A stretch of DNA of 64,000 bases from Enterobacter sp. Ag1 (GCA_000277545.1 AKXM01000032.1:37686-101685), one strand, 5' to 3'; numbered from the stretch's first letter, positions 37,814-48,375 are shown. The notes: generated by a model not told the origin, from the sequence alone. A program made the numbers and translations.

Positions 37814-37992
37814 TTAGTTTTAACCATTCGAGAACACCCTCAGGACCATTGTGGTATTCTACTTAATACCCCTTCCGGATGAAGGGAAGAAAGCCATCAA
37901 AATCTATACTGGTTCTAATTGTGAACCTTTGCGGGTTACCCCGCAAAATAAATCCTAAGCAATGTGAAATGTCGAAATGTAAGGAGCGATCC

Positions 37993-40900
37993 ATGCAGGT
38001 CAGCAGAAGGCAGTTCTTTAAGATCTGCGCTGGCGGTATGGCAGGCACCACGGCAGCAGCACTGGGTTTTGCCCCCGGCGCTGCGCTAGCGGAAACCCGG
38101 CAGTACAAGCTGCTGCGCACCCGTGAAACCCGTAACACCTGCACATACTGCTCCGTGGGCTGTGGGCTATTGATGTATAGCCTCGGCGACGGCGCAAAAA
38201 ACGCAAAAGCCTCAATTTTTCATATCGAAGGTGACCCGGACCACCCGGTAAACCGCGGCGCGCTGTGCCCGAAAGGGGCCGGTCTGGTGGACTTCATCCA
38301 CTCCGAAAGCCGCCTGAAAACGCCTTCTTACCGCGCGCCAGGCTCCGATAAATGGCAGCCAATCAGCTGGGACGATGCCTTTAACCGCATCGCGAAGCTG
38401 ATGAAAGAAGACCGCGACGCCAACTTCATCGAAAAGAACGATCAGGGCACCACGGTCAACCGCTGGCTCTCCACGGGGATGCTGTGCGCCTCCGCGTCCA
38501 GCAACGAAACCGGCTATTTAACCCAGAAATTTTCCCGCGCCCTCGGCATGCTTGCCGTGGATAACCAGGCGCGTGTCTGACACGGACCAACGGTAGCAAG
38601 TCTTGCTCCAACATTTGGTCGCGGTGCGATGACCAACCACTGGGTTGATATCAAAAACGCCAACCTCATCGTGGTAATGGGTGGGAACGCGGCAGAAGCG
38701 CATCCGGTGGGATTCCGCTGGGCGATGGAAGCCAAAATTCACAACGGCGCGAAGCTGATTGTGATCGATCCTCGCTTTACGCGAACCGCTTCGGTGGCGG
38801 ATTTCTACACGCCTATCCGTTCCGGGACCGACATTGCATTCCTGTCGGGCGTCCTGCTGTACCTGATAAACAACAACAAATTCAATCGCGAATACGTCGA
38901 GTCTTACACCAACGCCAACCTGATTGTGCGTGAGGACTTCGGCTTCGACGACGGCCTGTTCACCGGCTACGACGCGGCAAACCGCAAGTACGACAAAACC
39001 ACCTGGAACTACGAGCTGGATGAAGAAGGCTTCGCCAAACGCGATCTGACGCTTCAGCACCCGCGCTGCGTGTGGAACCTGCTGAAAGAGCATATTTCCC
39101 GCTACACGCCGGATGTGGTCACCAGCATCTGCGGTACGCCGAAGGAAGACTTCCTGAAGGTGTGCGAGTACATCGCCGAAACCAGCGTGGCGGACAAAAC
39201 CGCATCGTTCCTGTACGCCCTGGGCTGGACACAGCACTCCATCGGCGCGCAGAACATCCGCACCATGGCGATGATCCAGCTGCTGCTCGGCAACATGGGG
39301 ATGGCGGGCGGCGGCGTTAACGCCCTGCGTGGCCACTCCAACATTCAGGGTCTGACTGACCTCGGCCTGCTTTCCACCAGCCTGCCAGGTTACATGAACC
39401 TGCCGAGCGAAAAACAGGTGGATATCGACAGCTATCTGGCGGCCAACACGCCGAAACCGCTGCTGAAAGGCCAAGTGAACTACTGGGGCAACTACCCGAA
39501 ATTCTTCGTCTCGATGATGAAAGCCTTCTTTGGCGACAAAGCGACGAAAGAAAACGGCTGGGGCTACGACTGGTTGCCGAAGTGGGACAAAGGCTACGAC
39601 GTGCTGCAGTACTTCGAGATGATGAGCCAGGGCAAGGTCAACGGCTATCTGTGCCAGGGCTTTAACCCGGTGGCCTCGTTCCCTAACAAGAACAAGGTCG
39701 TGGCCTCGCTTTCGAAGCTGAAGTTCCTGGTCACCATTGACCCGCTGAACACCGAAACCTCCAACTTCTGGCAGAACCACGGCGAGATGAACGACGTTGA
39801 TCCGTCGCAAATCCAGACCGAGGTGTTCCGCCTGCCATCCACCTGCTTCGCGGAAGAGAACGGCTCCATCGTCAACTCCGGGCGCTGGCTGCAGTGGCAC
39901 TGGAAGGGGGCGGATGCGCCGGGGGAAGCGCTGAACGACGGCGAAATCCTCTCCGGCATCTTCACCCGCCTGCGCCGCATGTACGAGCGCGACGGCGGCA
40001 AAGTGCCTGAGCAGGTACTGAACATGACCTGGCAGTACCTGACCCCGGATAACCCGGCGCCGGAAGAAGTGGCCATGGAAAGCAACGGCAAGGCGCTGGC
40101 AGACCTGATTGACCCGGCCACCGGCGCGGTGCTGGTGAAAAAAGGGCAGCAGCTCAGCTCCTTTGCTCAGCTGCGCGACGACGGGACAACGTCCAGCGGC
40201 TGTTGGATCTTCGCCGGGAGCTGGACACCGGACGGCAACCAGATGGCACGCCGCGACAACGCCGACCCGTCAGGCCTGGGCAACACGCTCGGCTGGGCAT
40301 GGGCGTGGCCGCTTAACCGCCGCATTCTGTATAACCGTGCTTCCGCCGATCCGTCGGGTAAACCGTGGGATGAAAAACGCCGCCTGATCTCCTGGGATGG
40401 CGCGAAATGGGGCGGCATCGACGTGCCGGACTACAGCACCGCTGCGCCGGACAGCGGCGTCGGGCCGTTTATCATGCAGCCGGAAGGCCTGGGTCGCCTG
40501 TTTGCCCTCGACAAGATGGCAGAAGGGCCGTTCCCGGAACACTACGAGCCGTTTGAAACGCCGCTGGGCACCAACCCGCTGCACCCGAACGTGGTCTCCA
40601 ACCCGGCGGCACGCGTGTTTAAAGATGACCTGGAGGCGATGGGCACGCACGACAAGTTCCCGTATGTCGGCACCACCTATCGTCTGACGGAGCATTTCCA
40701 CTACTGGACCAAGCACGCGCTGCTGAACGCCATCGCGCAGCCGGAGCAGTTTGTCGAGATTGGCGAGAAACTGGCCAACAAGCTCGGCATCGCCCACGGC
40801 GACACGGTGAAGGTCTCCTCCAACCGCGGCTACATCAAGGCCAAAGCGGTGGTGACCAAGCGTATCCGCACGCTGGACGTTCACGGCCAGAAAGTGGACA

Positions 40901-41043
40901 CCATCGGGATCCCGATTCACTGGGGTTACGAGGGCGTGGCGAAGAAAGGCTTTATCGCCAACACCCTGACGCCGTTTGTCGGGGATGCCAACACGCAAAC
41001 GCCAGAGTTCAAGGCGTTCCTGGTCAACGTGGAAAAGGTGTAA
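37993..41043 (+). CDS. fdoG: Formate dehydrogenase-O major subunit (selenoprotein)
   Basis: The 1016-residue periplasmic catalytic subunit oxidises formate using bis-MGD molybdenum. A Tat signal (SRRQFFKICAGG) opens the protein, and a 4Fe-4S site follows (CTYCSVGCGLLMY). The in-frame TGA at 38578-38580 is read as selenocysteine 196 (NQARV-Sec-HGPTVAS). The reading frame resumes without shift, and length equals E. coli FdoG. Two open reading frames separated by this TGA are therefore one gene. A SECIS hairpin directly follows. FdoG is exported with FdoH. Confidence 0.97.
38578..38619 (+). promoter_or_regulatory. Bacterial SECIS element in fdoG
   Basis: Just after the UGA, GG-U-AGCAA (38592-38599) pairs with UUGCUCC (38603-38609), leaving a bulged U and an apical G-U. 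These are the two features SelB reads. The flanking ACCA/TGGT extends the stem. It lies in the coding sequence as usual for bacteria. Confidence 0.85.
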
Positions 41044-41055
41044 CGGAGACGAATT

Positions 41056-41958
41056 ATGGCTTATCAATCTCAGGACATTATCCGTCGTTCCGCCACTAAC
41101 GGCTTCACGCCCGCGCCTCAGGCGCGGGATCACCAGCAAGAGGTCGCCAAGCTTATCGACGTCACCACCTGCATCGGCTGTAAGGCCTGCCAGGTGGCGT
41201 GCTCGGAGTGGAACGACATCCGTGATGAAGTGGGGCACAACGTCGGGGTGTACGACAACCCGGCGGACCTGACCGCCAAATCCTGGACGGTGATGCGCTT
41301 CTCGGAAGTGGAGCAGAACGACAAACTGGAATGGCTGATCCGCAAAGACGGCTGTATGCACTGCGCGGATCCGGGCTGCCTGAAGGCGTGCCCATCGGAA
41401 GGGGCGATTATTCAGTATGCCAACGGCATCGTCGACTTCCAGTCCGAACAGTGCATCGGCTGCGGCTATTGTATTGCGGGCTGCCCGTTCGACGTGCCGC
41501 GCCTGAACCCGGAAGACAACCGCGTCTACAAATGCACCCTGTGCGTAGACCGCGTCACCGTGGGCCAGGAGCCAGCATGCGTGAAAACCTGCCCGACCGG
41601 GGCGATTCATTTCGGCTCGAAAGAGGATATGAAGACCCTCGCCGGCGAGCGCGTGGCGGAACTGAAAACCCGTGGTTATGACAACGCAGGTTTGTACGAT
41701 CCGGCAGGCGTTGGCGGGACGCACGTAATGTACGTGCTGCACCATGCGGACAAGCCGACGCTGTATCACGGCCTGCCGGAGAACCCGTCCATCAGCCCAA
41801 CCGTGAAGTTCTGGAAAGGCGTCTGGAAACCGCTGGCCGCCATCGGCTTTGCGGCAACCTTCGCCGCCAGCGTCTTCCACTACGTTGGGGTCGGCCCGAA
41901 CCGTGCCGATGAAGAGGACGATAATCTGCACCATGACGACGACGAGGTGCGTAAATGA
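41056..41958 (+). CDS. fdoH: Formate dehydrogenase-O iron-sulfur subunit
   Basis: The 300-residue electron-transfer subunit carries four 4Fe-4S sites: [35 protein letters not shown] and CTLC with PACVKTC. A C-terminal membrane helix ([21 protein letters not shown], about 257-277) anchors it to the inner membrane beside FdoI. The charged C-terminus (HHDDDEVRK) overlaps the fdoI start by 4 bp. The gene starts 12 bp after fdoG with a GGAGAC ribosome-binding site. Confidence 0.97.
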   Translation: MAYQSQDIIRRSATNGFTPAPQARDHQQEVAKLIDVTTCIGCKACQVACSEWNDIRDEVGHNVGVYDNPADLTAKSWTVMRFSEVEQNDKLEWLIRKDGCMHCADPGCLKACPSEGAIIQYANGIVDFQSEQCIGCGYCIAGCPFDVPRLNPEDNRVYKCTLCVDRVTVGQEPACVKTCPTGAIHFGSKEDMKTLAGERVAELKTRGYDNAGLYDPAGVGGTHVMYVLHHADKPTLYHGLPENPSISPTVKFWKGVWKPLAAIGFAATFAASVFHYVGVGPNRADEEDDNLHHDDDEVRK

Positions 41959-42590
41959 AAAAGCAACCGACCATTCAGCGCTATAGCGCGCCGGAGCGCA
42001 TCAACCACTGGATCACCGCCTTCTGCTTCGTGCTGGCGGCGGTGAGCGGACTGGGCTTTTTCTTCCCGTCCTTCAACTGGCTGATGGGCATTCTCGGCAC
42101 GCCGCAGCTGGCGCGCATCCTCCACCCGTTCGTTGGGGTGGTGATGTTCGCCTCCTTCATCATCATGTTTTTCCGTTACTGGCACCACAACCTAATCAAT
42201 CGGGATGATATCTTTTGGGCGAAGAATATTCGTAAGATCGTCGTCAACGAGGAAGTGGGAGACACCGGGCGCTATAACTTCGGCCAGAAATGCGTGTTCT
42301 GGGCGGCGATTATTTTCCTGGTGCTGTTGCTGGCGAGCGGCGTGATTATCTGGCGTCCTTACTTTGCGCCAGCCTTCCCAATTCCGGTTATTCGATTTGC
42401 GTTAATGCTGCATTCATTTGCCGCGGTAGCGTTAATTGTGGTTATCATGGTGCATATTTACGCCGCCCTTTGGGTAAAAGGCACCATCACCGCGATGGTG
42501 GAGGGCTGGGTTACCACGACGTGGGCGAAGAAACATCACCCGAAATGGTATCGCGAAGTCCGCCGGAAACAGGAAAAGTCATCTGAATGA
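41955..42590 (+). CDS. fdoI: Formate dehydrogenase-O cytochrome b556 subunit
   Basis: The 211-residue protein has four membrane helices. Heme-ligand histidines are in [25 protein letters not shown] and MVHIYAALW. It passes electrons from FdoH to menaquinone or ubiquinone. Start ATG overlaps the fdoH end (ATGA), and its own stop overlaps fdhE (ATGA), so translation is coupled throughout. Confidence 0.97.
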   Translation: MKKQPTIQRYSAPERINHWITAFCFVLAAVSGLGFFFPSFNWLMGILGTPQLARILHPFVGVVMFASFIIMFFRYWHHNLINRDDIFWAKNIRKIVVNEEVGDTGRYNFGQKCVFWAAIIFLVLLLASGVIIWRPYFAPAFPIPVIRFALMLHSFAAVALIVVIMVHIYAALWVKGTITAMVEGWVTTTWAKKHHPKWYREVRRKQEKSSE

Positions 42591-43516
42591 GTATTCGCAT
42601 AATCCCGCAAGATCAGCTGGAGAAGAGCGAGAAACGCACGGCGGAAGTGATTCCGCCGCTATTATTCCCCAGGCTCAAAAATCTCTACAACCGCCGTGCT
42701 GAACGCCTGCGCGAGCTGGCTGCCAGCAACCCGCTGGGCGACTATCTGCGCTTTGCCGCGCTGATTGCCCACGCGCAGGAAGTGGTGCTGTACGACCACC
42801 CGCTGGAGATGGATTTAACCGCCCTGATTGCCGAAGCAGCTAAAACCGGCAAGCCGCCGCTGGATATTCACGTCCTGCCGCGCGACCCGCACTGGCAGCG
42901 CCTGCTGCAGTCGCTGATTGCCGAGCTGAAGCCAGAGATGGACGGCCCGGCGTTAGCGGTGATTGAAAATCTTGAAAAGGCGTCTTCCCAGGAGCTGGAA
43001 GAGATGGCCACCGCGCTGTTCAACGCCGACTTCGCGCTCGTCAGCAGCGACAAGGCACCGTTTATCTGGGCCGCGCTGTCGCTCTACTGGGCGCAAATGG
43101 CGACGCTTATCCCCGGCAAAGCCAAAGCCGAATATGGCGAACAGCGCCAGTTCTGCCCGGTTTGCGGCTCGATTCCGGTTTCCAGCATGGTGCACATCGG
43201 CACCACTAACGGCCTGCGTTATTTGCATTGCAATCTATGCGAAACCGAATGGCACGTGGTGCGCGTGAAGTGCAGCAACTGCGAGCAGACCCGCGACTTA
43301 AACTACTGGTCGCTGGACAGCGAACAGGCGGCGATCAAAGCCGAAAGCTGCGGCGACTGCGGCACCTACCTGAAAATTCTCTATCAGGAAAAGGACCCGA
43401 AAGTGGAAGCCGTCGCCGACGACCTGGCCTCGCTGGTGCTTGACGCCCGTATGGAGCAGGAAGGCTTCGCCCGCAGCAGCATCAACCCATTCTTATTCCC
43501 TGGCGAAGGGGAATAA
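42587..43516 (+). CDS. fdhE: Formate dehydrogenase accessory protein FdhE
   Basis: The 309-residue cytosolic rubredoxin-like chaperone binds the Tat substrate FdoG. Cysteine pairs lie in [25 protein letters not shown] and [11 protein letters not shown]. Length equals E. coli FdhE. It is the last gene of fdoGHI-fdhE, with a 4-bp overlap upstream and a 14-bp terminator stem after it. Confidence 0.96.
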   Translation: MSIRIIPQDQLEKSEKRTAEVIPPLLFPRLKNLYNRRAERLRELAASNPLGDYLRFAALIAHAQEVVLYDHPLEMDLTALIAEAAKTGKPPLDIHVLPRDPHWQRLLQSLIAELKPEMDGPALAVIENLEKASSQELEEMATALFNADFALVSSDKAPFIWAALSLYWAQMATLIPGKAKAEYGEQRQFCPVCGSIPVSSMVHIGTTNGLRYLHCNLCETEWHVVRVKCSNCEQTRDLNYWSLDSEQAAIKAESCGDCGTYLKILYQEKDPKVEAVADDLASLVLDARMEQEGFARSSINPFLFPGEGE

Positions 43517-43521
43517 ATCTT

Positions 43522-43560
43522 AACTACCGGCCAGCTCGCGCTGGCCGGTAGTTTTCTTTT
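43522..43560 (+). terminator. Terminator of the fdoGHI-fdhE operon
   Basis: AACTACCGGCCAGC (43522-43535) pairs perfectly with 43540-43553 around TCGC, followed by TTTTCTTTT. The 14-bp stem also faces the convergent lipoprotein gene. Confidence 0.93.
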
Positions 43561-43567
43561 CTAACGA

Positions 43568-43789
43568 TCACCCGCGCTTAATCAGCTGGGTGATTTGATC
43601 GTTTTGGATCTGATGCTCCACGCCCTGCGCGTCATAATAGCGCGTCAGTCCGGTTTGCTTATCCACCTCTGGTTTACCTTTGGTGACGATCATTTCCCCA
43701 TTTTTGGTCGCCATTACGTAGCTGCTGGAGCAGGCCACAACCGAGAACGCCACCGCGCCAACCAACATCATCCCGAAAAGTTTTTTCAT
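43568..43789 (-). CDS. YgdI/YgdR-type (DUF903) lipoprotein
   Basis: The 73-residue protein has a lipoprotein signal (MKKLFGMMLVGAVAFSVVACSS, lipobox VVAC) and the DUF903 domain (YVMATKNGEMIVTKGKPEVDKQTGLTRYYDAQG, ending QITQLIKRG). It resembles E. coli YgdI and YgdR; function is unknown. The true start is the ATG at 43789; a longer frame would use TTG. Confidence 0.88.
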   Translation of the reverse strand: MKKLFGMMLVGAVAFSVVACSSSYVMATKNGEMIVTKGKPEVDKQTGLTRYYDAQGVEHQIQNDQITQLIKRG

Positions 43790-43993
43790 TTTTGCCAACC
43801 CTGTATTGTTTTAGACACGGGATTGTAACGGGATGAAATGCAACCGGTTGTTAATGTGTATTGCGAAGAGAGACAGGAGGCTTAACCTCGTCACCATTCC
43901 TTTCATTAGACATTTTCCATCGGGCAAGAGACGCTGTCCCGGCACACAACCATATTTTGGCAGCCCGCCAGTTTCTCTTATCAGGATACTTTT

Positions 43994-44329
43994 ATGTCAG
44001 TCACAGACCCCGTCATCCGCCAGTTCGAGGCGTACAACGCCCACGACCTCGACGCCTTTACAGCCTGCTTTAGCGAAGATTTCACCGCCTATCGCCCGCC
44101 AGCCGTAACGCCTTCTCTGGCAGGACGCGATGCCCTGTATGCCTTCTACAAAGATCACCGCTTCAATAACCCGGCCCTGCGAGCAGAAATCATTTCCCGC
44201 ACCGCAATGGGCAACAAGGTGTTCGATCACGAGAAGATCCACGGCCTGAGCGATGAACCGATTGAAAGCATGGCCGTTTTCGAAGTGGAAAATGGGCTGA
44301 TAAAAACGGCATGGTTCTTTTTTGGCTGA
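43994..44329 (+). CDS. SnoaL/NTF2-like protein
   Basis: The 111-residue protein fits the nuclear-transport-factor-2-like fold. An N-terminal helix (VIRQFEAYNAHDLDAFTACF) is followed by DFTAYRPP, the GRDALYAFY helix and a beta sheet ending AWFFFG. Members act as isomerases, hydrolases or ligand carriers; nothing here fixes the substrate. It may be co-transcribed with the hydrolase 83 bp downstream. Confidence 0.82.
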   Translation: MSVTDPVIRQFEAYNAHDLDAFTACFSEDFTAYRPPAVTPSLAGRDALYAFYKDHRFNNPALRAEIISRTAMGNKVFDHEKIHGLSDEPIESMAVFEVENGLIKTAWFFFG

Positions 44330-44412
44330 ACCCTGCCCGCCATAAATGATGGGTTTACCTGGCCAGTTTGTCGGCATAGGATATGGATATTCATCCAGTA
44401 AAAGGACGTATT

Positions 44413-45327
44413 ATGGCCCTCGAACCCGCTATTGCCCGGCTGGTGAATGACTTTATTGCCGCCGGTCGCCCCTCTTCCCGCCAGCAAAGTTTTGCCGACC
44501 GCCGGGCGGGCTATATCGCCAGTACCGTGCTGGCCGGTGAAACGGAAACCAGAGTCCAGGTGGAAGATATTTCACTGGAGGGAATGCCGTTACGGGTCGT
44601 TTCCCCACTCGACGCCAGTGGAACACTACCGACGGTGATTTATTATCACGGCGGCTGCTTTGTCAGCGGCGGGTTTGCCACTCACGATAATCAGCTCCGC
44701 CAGTTAGCTTTTCACAGCGGATGCCGGGTCATTGCCGTGCAGTATCGCCTGGCCCCAGAACACACTTACCCTGCCGCCCATGATGATGCCGAACGTGTTG
44801 CCATATTAATCAGGCAGCACGCCATGAATTTAGGCGTCGATAGTGAGCGTATCACGCTTGCCGGAGACAGCGCGGGCGGGCATATCGCCCTGGTAACCGC
44901 CCTGCGTCTGAAAGCCGCCAAGGAATGGCTCCCGGCTAGCCTGATGCTGATTTATCCGATGCTCGACGCCAGCGCTCAGCAACCAAGCTACCAGCAGAAC
45001 GGCGAAGACTACATTATCACCCGCGACACGCTGCTCAGTGGCTTTGAAGCTTATTTCCCTGGAACGGATGTGATGCATCCGGAAGCCAGCCCGCTGTGGC
45101 GCGAAGATTTTGCCGGGCTGCCACCAGTGCATATCCTCACCGCCGAATACGATCCCCTGCGCGATGAGGGCGAATTACTTTATTCCCAGCTTATAGAACA
45201 AGGTGTTACGGCAAGCTGCCAGCGCTATCTGGGCGTGATCCACGGTTTCTTTCAGCTGGGCGGCATTAGCCTGACAGCGAGAGAGGCCATAAGAGACATA
45301 GCCTGGCGAACCGCGTCAACGGAGTGA
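44413..45327 (+). CDS. Alpha/beta hydrolase (hormone-sensitive-lipase family esterase)
   Basis: The 304-residue enzyme has the HSL-family oxyanion motif HGG (VIYYHGGCFVSGG), the nucleophile serine in LAGDSAGGH, the acid in AEYDPLRDE and the histidine in VIHGFFQ. It should hydrolyse short acyl esters in the cytosol. ATG 44413 is preceded by AAAGGACG; the ORF opens 30 bp earlier. It lies just upstream of selC in the same direction. Confidence 0.9.
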   Translation: MALEPAIARLVNDFIAAGRPSSRQQSFADRRAGYIASTVLAGETETRVQVEDISLEGMPLRVVSPLDASGTLPTVIYYHGGCFVSGGFATHDNQLRQLAFHSGCRVIAVQYRLAPEHTYPAAHDDAERVAILIRQHAMNLGVDSERITLAGDSAGGHIALVTALRLKAAKEWLPASLMLIYPMLDASAQQPSYQQNGEDYIITRDTLLSGFEAYFPGTDVMHPEASPLWREDFAGLPPVHILTAEYDPLRDEGELLYSQLIEQGVTASCQRYLGVIHGFFQLGGISLTAREAIRDIAWRTASTE

Positions 45328-45396
45328 TTCCCAGGTCGTTAGACTGATTTAGCAAATAATTTCACTTTAGGCGCAGGATATATTCTTACTGACCCA

Positions 45397-45425
45397 TTGG
45401 GCAGCAGCATGAAACCCGGTATACT
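45397..45425 (+). promoter_or_regulatory. selC promoter
   Basis: TTGGGC, 17 nt, TATACT, then a GC-rich discriminator (GCGCCCGCC) as in stable-RNA promoters. The predicted start is about 24 nt before the tRNA 5' end. Confidence 0.75.
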
Positions 45426-45455
45426 GCGCCCGCCTCCATGTAGCAATGCAGGCGC

Positions 45456-45550
45456 GGAAGGTCGTCGTCTCCGGTGAGGCGGCTGGACTTCAACTCCAGT
45501 TGGTGCCGCCAGCGGCGCCGGGCAGGTTCGACTCCTGTGACTTTCCGCCA
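45456..45550 (+). tRNA. selC: tRNA-Sec (anticodon UCA)
   Basis: The 95-nt gene is almost identical to E. coli selC. It has an 8-bp acceptor stem (GGAAGGTC/GACTTTCC, one G-U), a long variable arm (GCCGCCAGCGGC region), anticodon TCA in CTTCAAC, T-loop GGTTCGACTCC and encoded CCA. It is serylated by SerRS, converted by SelA and delivered by SelB. selC is a frequent integration site for genomic islands. No integrase is seen here. Confidence 0.97.
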
Positions 45551-45970
45551 AGTTTAAAATATCAAAAACATCTAAATAAAATAATTGGTTGAGAATATTA
45601 AAATATTTCCACCAAAGCACATTAATGTTTTAGCGTGCAATCTACTTCATGCAACATTCCAAAAATTCGTAATAATCCTTATTAACTTTCAGCGCGATAC
45701 AAATCTTATACATCCATAGATGATGCTGGCCACTTCCAGGTACGGAAATATTGCAGCTCTCTGTTAATCACGATGTTTAACCTTCTGATCGACAGCCTGC
45801 GAGCGCCCCGCTTTGTCCGCGCAGATTCAGGTCTGGCAACGATCGATAGCCAGTCCGGAATAATATTCACTAGCCCCTCATCCGACCCTCTTCCTAAAAG
45901 GGAGAGGGGAAAAATACGCGGCGTCATCAACGGCGTGTTCCCTTCCTGGCGCCTGCCTCACAAAACCCGC
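45551..45970. other. Intergenic region downstream of selC
   Basis: The first 200 bp are AT-rich with no supported gene. 45871-45912 carries a short copy (copy 4) of the GC-rich palindrome (CCCTCATCCGACCCTCTTCC-TAAAA-GGGAGAGGGG). No second copy of the tRNA 3' end, integrase or att-like repeat was found, so the site looks unoccupied or scarred. Confidence 0.6.
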
Positions 45971-46969
45971 TCACAGCGTCTGCCCGTGGTAAATCTGGTA
46001 GCCCAAATCAATGGTGTTGTGGTTCAGGTCTTCATTGCCGATCTTATCCAGCAGCATTCTGGCCGCCACCCGGCCAATGTCAAAGCGGGGGGTGATCACA
46101 CTTGCCAGGCTGGGGATCATCTGGCGCCCCATCTCCAGCCCGTGAAAACCGGCGATCGAGATCTGTTCCGGGACAAGCAGGCCCCGCTCGCGGCAGAGCA
46201 GCAGGGCGCCCATCGCAATATCGTCGTTCGTGCAGAATACGCCGTCCAGATCGGGGTAAGTCGCCATTGCGTCGCGCATCAGCTGCATGCCGAGGTGGAT
46301 GGATGAAATGGCTTTCGGGTTGATGCGCTGCGGCTCCAGGCCGCGCTGCGTCATGGCATCGCAGTAGCCGCGAAAGCGCTGCTCGTCGCGCACGTCATCT
46401 TTTGAACCGAGGTAGACGATCCTGCGCCGCTGTCGCTTGTCCAGCATGGTGCCAACCATGTCTAACGCGGCCTGGCGGTTATCAAACCCCACTTCCATAT
46501 CCAGCCGGTCGCCCTGAATATCCATCAGTTCCACAACCGGGATGGCAGCGGACCGCAAAAACTTCACGGTGCGGAAGGTGTGGTACTTCTCGCAGAGAAT
46601 AATGCCGTCGATGTTGTAGGAGAGCAGGTTAATCACCGACTCCTCTTCCGACTCGCGGTTGTAGTTATAGTTGGCGATCAGCGTCTGGTAATTCTGCCCG
46701 GACGTGACGGACTCAATGCCGGCGAGAATGTCGGCGAAGAGCTGGTTCTGAAAAGAAGGAATCAGCACCCCCAGCGTAAAGCTGCGGGCATTCAGCAGCA
46801 TACCGGGGGCCCGATTGGGCACGTAATCAATCTCTTCCATGATTCGGGCGATGCGCAGCCCGGTTTCCTTTGCAACCTTTTTAGGCGAACGGATGTAGCG
46901 GCTGACGGTCATCTTCGTTACGCCAGCCAGCGTGGCGATATCCTGCAAAGAAATGCGATGGTTTCTCAT
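45971..46969 (-). CDS. idnR: L-idonate utilisation regulator IdnR
   Basis: The 332-residue LacI/GalR-family protein has an N-terminal helix-turn-helix (ISLQDIATLAGVTKMTVSRYIRSPKKV) and a periplasmic-binding-like effector domain. Identity with E. coli IdnR is high (for example ICE/SE-KYHTFRTVKFLRSA and ISIAGFHGLEMGRQMIPSL). IdnR activates idnDOTR with 5-ketogluconate and represses parts of the gluconate system. It is last in the idn cluster, as in E. coli. Confidence 0.95.
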   Translation of the reverse strand: MRNHRISLQDIATLAGVTKMTVSRYIRSPKKVAKETGLRIARIMEEIDYVPNRAPGMLLNARSFTLGVLIPSFQNQLFADILAGIESVTSGQNYQTLIANYNYNRESEEESVINLLSYNIDGIILCEKYHTFRTVKFLRSAAIPVVELMDIQGDRLDMEVGFDNRQAALDMVGTMLDKRQRRRIVYLGSKDDVRDEQRFRGYCDAMTQRGLEPQRINPKAISSIHLGMQLMRDAMATYPDLDGVFCTNDDIAMGALLLCRERGLLVPEQISIAGFHGLEMGRQMIPSLASVITPRFDIGRVAARMLLDKIGNEDLNHNTIDLGYQIYHGQTL

Positions 46970-47034
46970 CGGCCCTCTCTATACCGGGGCGCAGCGCGCG
47001 CACCCGGTGGCCTGTCGGCGAGTCATACAACGAT

Positions 47035-48354
47035 TTAATGCAAAACGGCATTTATCGTCAATACGCCCAGCAGCCCCATGACTGAGATCAGCGTTTCCAT
47101 CACGGTCCAGGTACGCAGCGTTTCCCCCACGCTGAGGTTAAAGTAGCCCTTAAACAGCCAGAATCCCGGATCGTTAACGTGAGAGGCGATCACGCTCCCC
47201 GCCCCGGTCGCCAGCACCATCAGGGCCGGGTCGGCGTGGGTCACGCTGATGATAGGCAGCACCACGCCTGCGGTAGTGATCGCCGCGACGGTCGCCGAAC
47301 CCAGCGCAATACGCAGCAGAGCAGCTACCGTCCAGCACATCAGCAGCGGCGAGAGCGGCGCGCCGTTCATCAGGTGCGCGATGTACTGCCCTACGCCGCT
47401 GTCGACCAGCACCTGCTTAAAGGCGCCGCCACCGGCGATGATAAACACGATCATCGCGATAGCGCCGATAGAGTCCCCGGCGATGTTCATCACCTGCTCC
47501 ATGCTTCGCCCTTTGCGCCAGCCGAGGGTAAAGGTGGCGATAGTCAGGGCAATAAACAGCGCGACCGCCGGGTTACCAATAAAGTCGAGGAAAGATCTGA
47601 GCCCGCTTTTTTCAGGCAGCACCACGTTACAAAGCGCGGCAATGGCCATCAGCAGCACGGGCGTGATGGACACCAGCAGGCTGTTCCAGAACGAAGGCAT
47701 TTCCGCCTCGCTGAACACCCGCGAGCTGAACAGACCTTCCGGCGGCTGCTTTTCAAACCGGGTTAACAAACGGGAGAACAGCGGTCCGGCAACGATAATC
47801 GTCGGCAGGCTGATAATCAGCCCGTATAGCAGGGTGGTACCGAGATTGGCGTTATACATGGTGGCAATCGCGGTCGGCCCCGGGTGCGGCGGCAGGAAAC
47901 AGTGCGTGACCGACAGCGCGGCCACCATCGGTACCCCCACATACAGCAGCGGCAGGCCGGACGAGGCGACAACGGTGAACACCAGCGGTAAAAGCAGCAC
48001 AAAGCCGACCTCAAAGAACATCGCCATCCCAACCACCAGCCCGGCAATCATCAGCGCCCACTGTACGCGCTTCGCGCCGAAGGCCTCGATCAGGGTAGTG
48101 GCGATGCGCTGCGCCGCCCCGGTATCCGAAATCAGCTTCCCGAGCATCGCCCCAAAGCCAAGGATCATCGCCAGCCCGCCGAGGGTGCCGCCAATCCCGT
48201 TTTGAATGGAGTGCAGAATCGCCTGGGGATCCATTCCCTCCGCAAACCCAACCACCGCCGCCACCAGAACCAGCGCGATAAAGCCGTTCACTTTAAAACC
48301 GATCATCAGGACCAGCAGCAGGGCGACGCCTGCGGCAATAATAAGTAATGGCAT
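47035..48354 (-). CDS. idnT: L-idonate/5-ketogluconate/gluconate transporter IdnT
   Basis: The 439-residue GntP-family permease has about 12-14 membrane spans and shows the family segments LPPHPGPTAIATMYNANLGTTLLYG and SHVNDPGFWLFKGYF. It takes up L-idonate, 5-ketogluconate or gluconate with protons. It lies between idnO and idnR. Two terminator-like hairpins separate it from idnO, which is unusual for this operon. Confidence 0.95.
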   Translation of the reverse strand: MPLLIIAAGVALLLVLMIGFKVNGFIALVLVAAVVGFAEGMDPQAILHSIQNGIGGTLGGLAMILGFGAMLGKLISDTGAAQRIATTLIEAFGAKRVQWALMIAGLVVGMAMFFEVGFVLLLPLVFTVVASSGLPLLYVGVPMVAALSVTHCFLPPHPGPTAIATMYNANLGTTLLYGLIISLPTIIVAGPLFSRLLTRFEKQPPEGLFSSRVFSEAEMPSFWNSLLVSITPVLLMAIAALCNVVLPEKSGLRSFLDFIGNPAVALFIALTIATFTLGWRKGRSMEQVMNIAGDSIGAIAMIVFIIAGGGAFKQVLVDSGVGQYIAHLMNGAPLSPLLMCWTVAALLRIALGSATVAAITTAGVVLPIISVTHADPALMVLATGAGSVIASHVNDPGFWLFKGYFNLSVGETLRTWTVMETLISVMGLLGVLTINAVLH

Positions 48355-48375
48355 ACGCTTATCTCTTATCAGTGC

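Noticed and set aside
38578..38580. TGA seeming to split fdoG into two genes
   Set aside because: It is the selenocysteine codon: the frame continues at family length and a SECIS hairpin follows.
40270..41934. 554-codon minus-strand ORF across fdoG/fdoH
   Set aside because: It is antisense to two clear genes; composition is arginine/histidine-rich with no family motif.
45551..45970. Integrase or island remnant behind selC
   Set aside because: No integrase-like reading frame and no second copy of the tRNA 3' end could be found.
46102..46323. Extra ORFs overlapping idnR
   Set aside because: Antisense shadow frames of a well-matched LacI-family gene.
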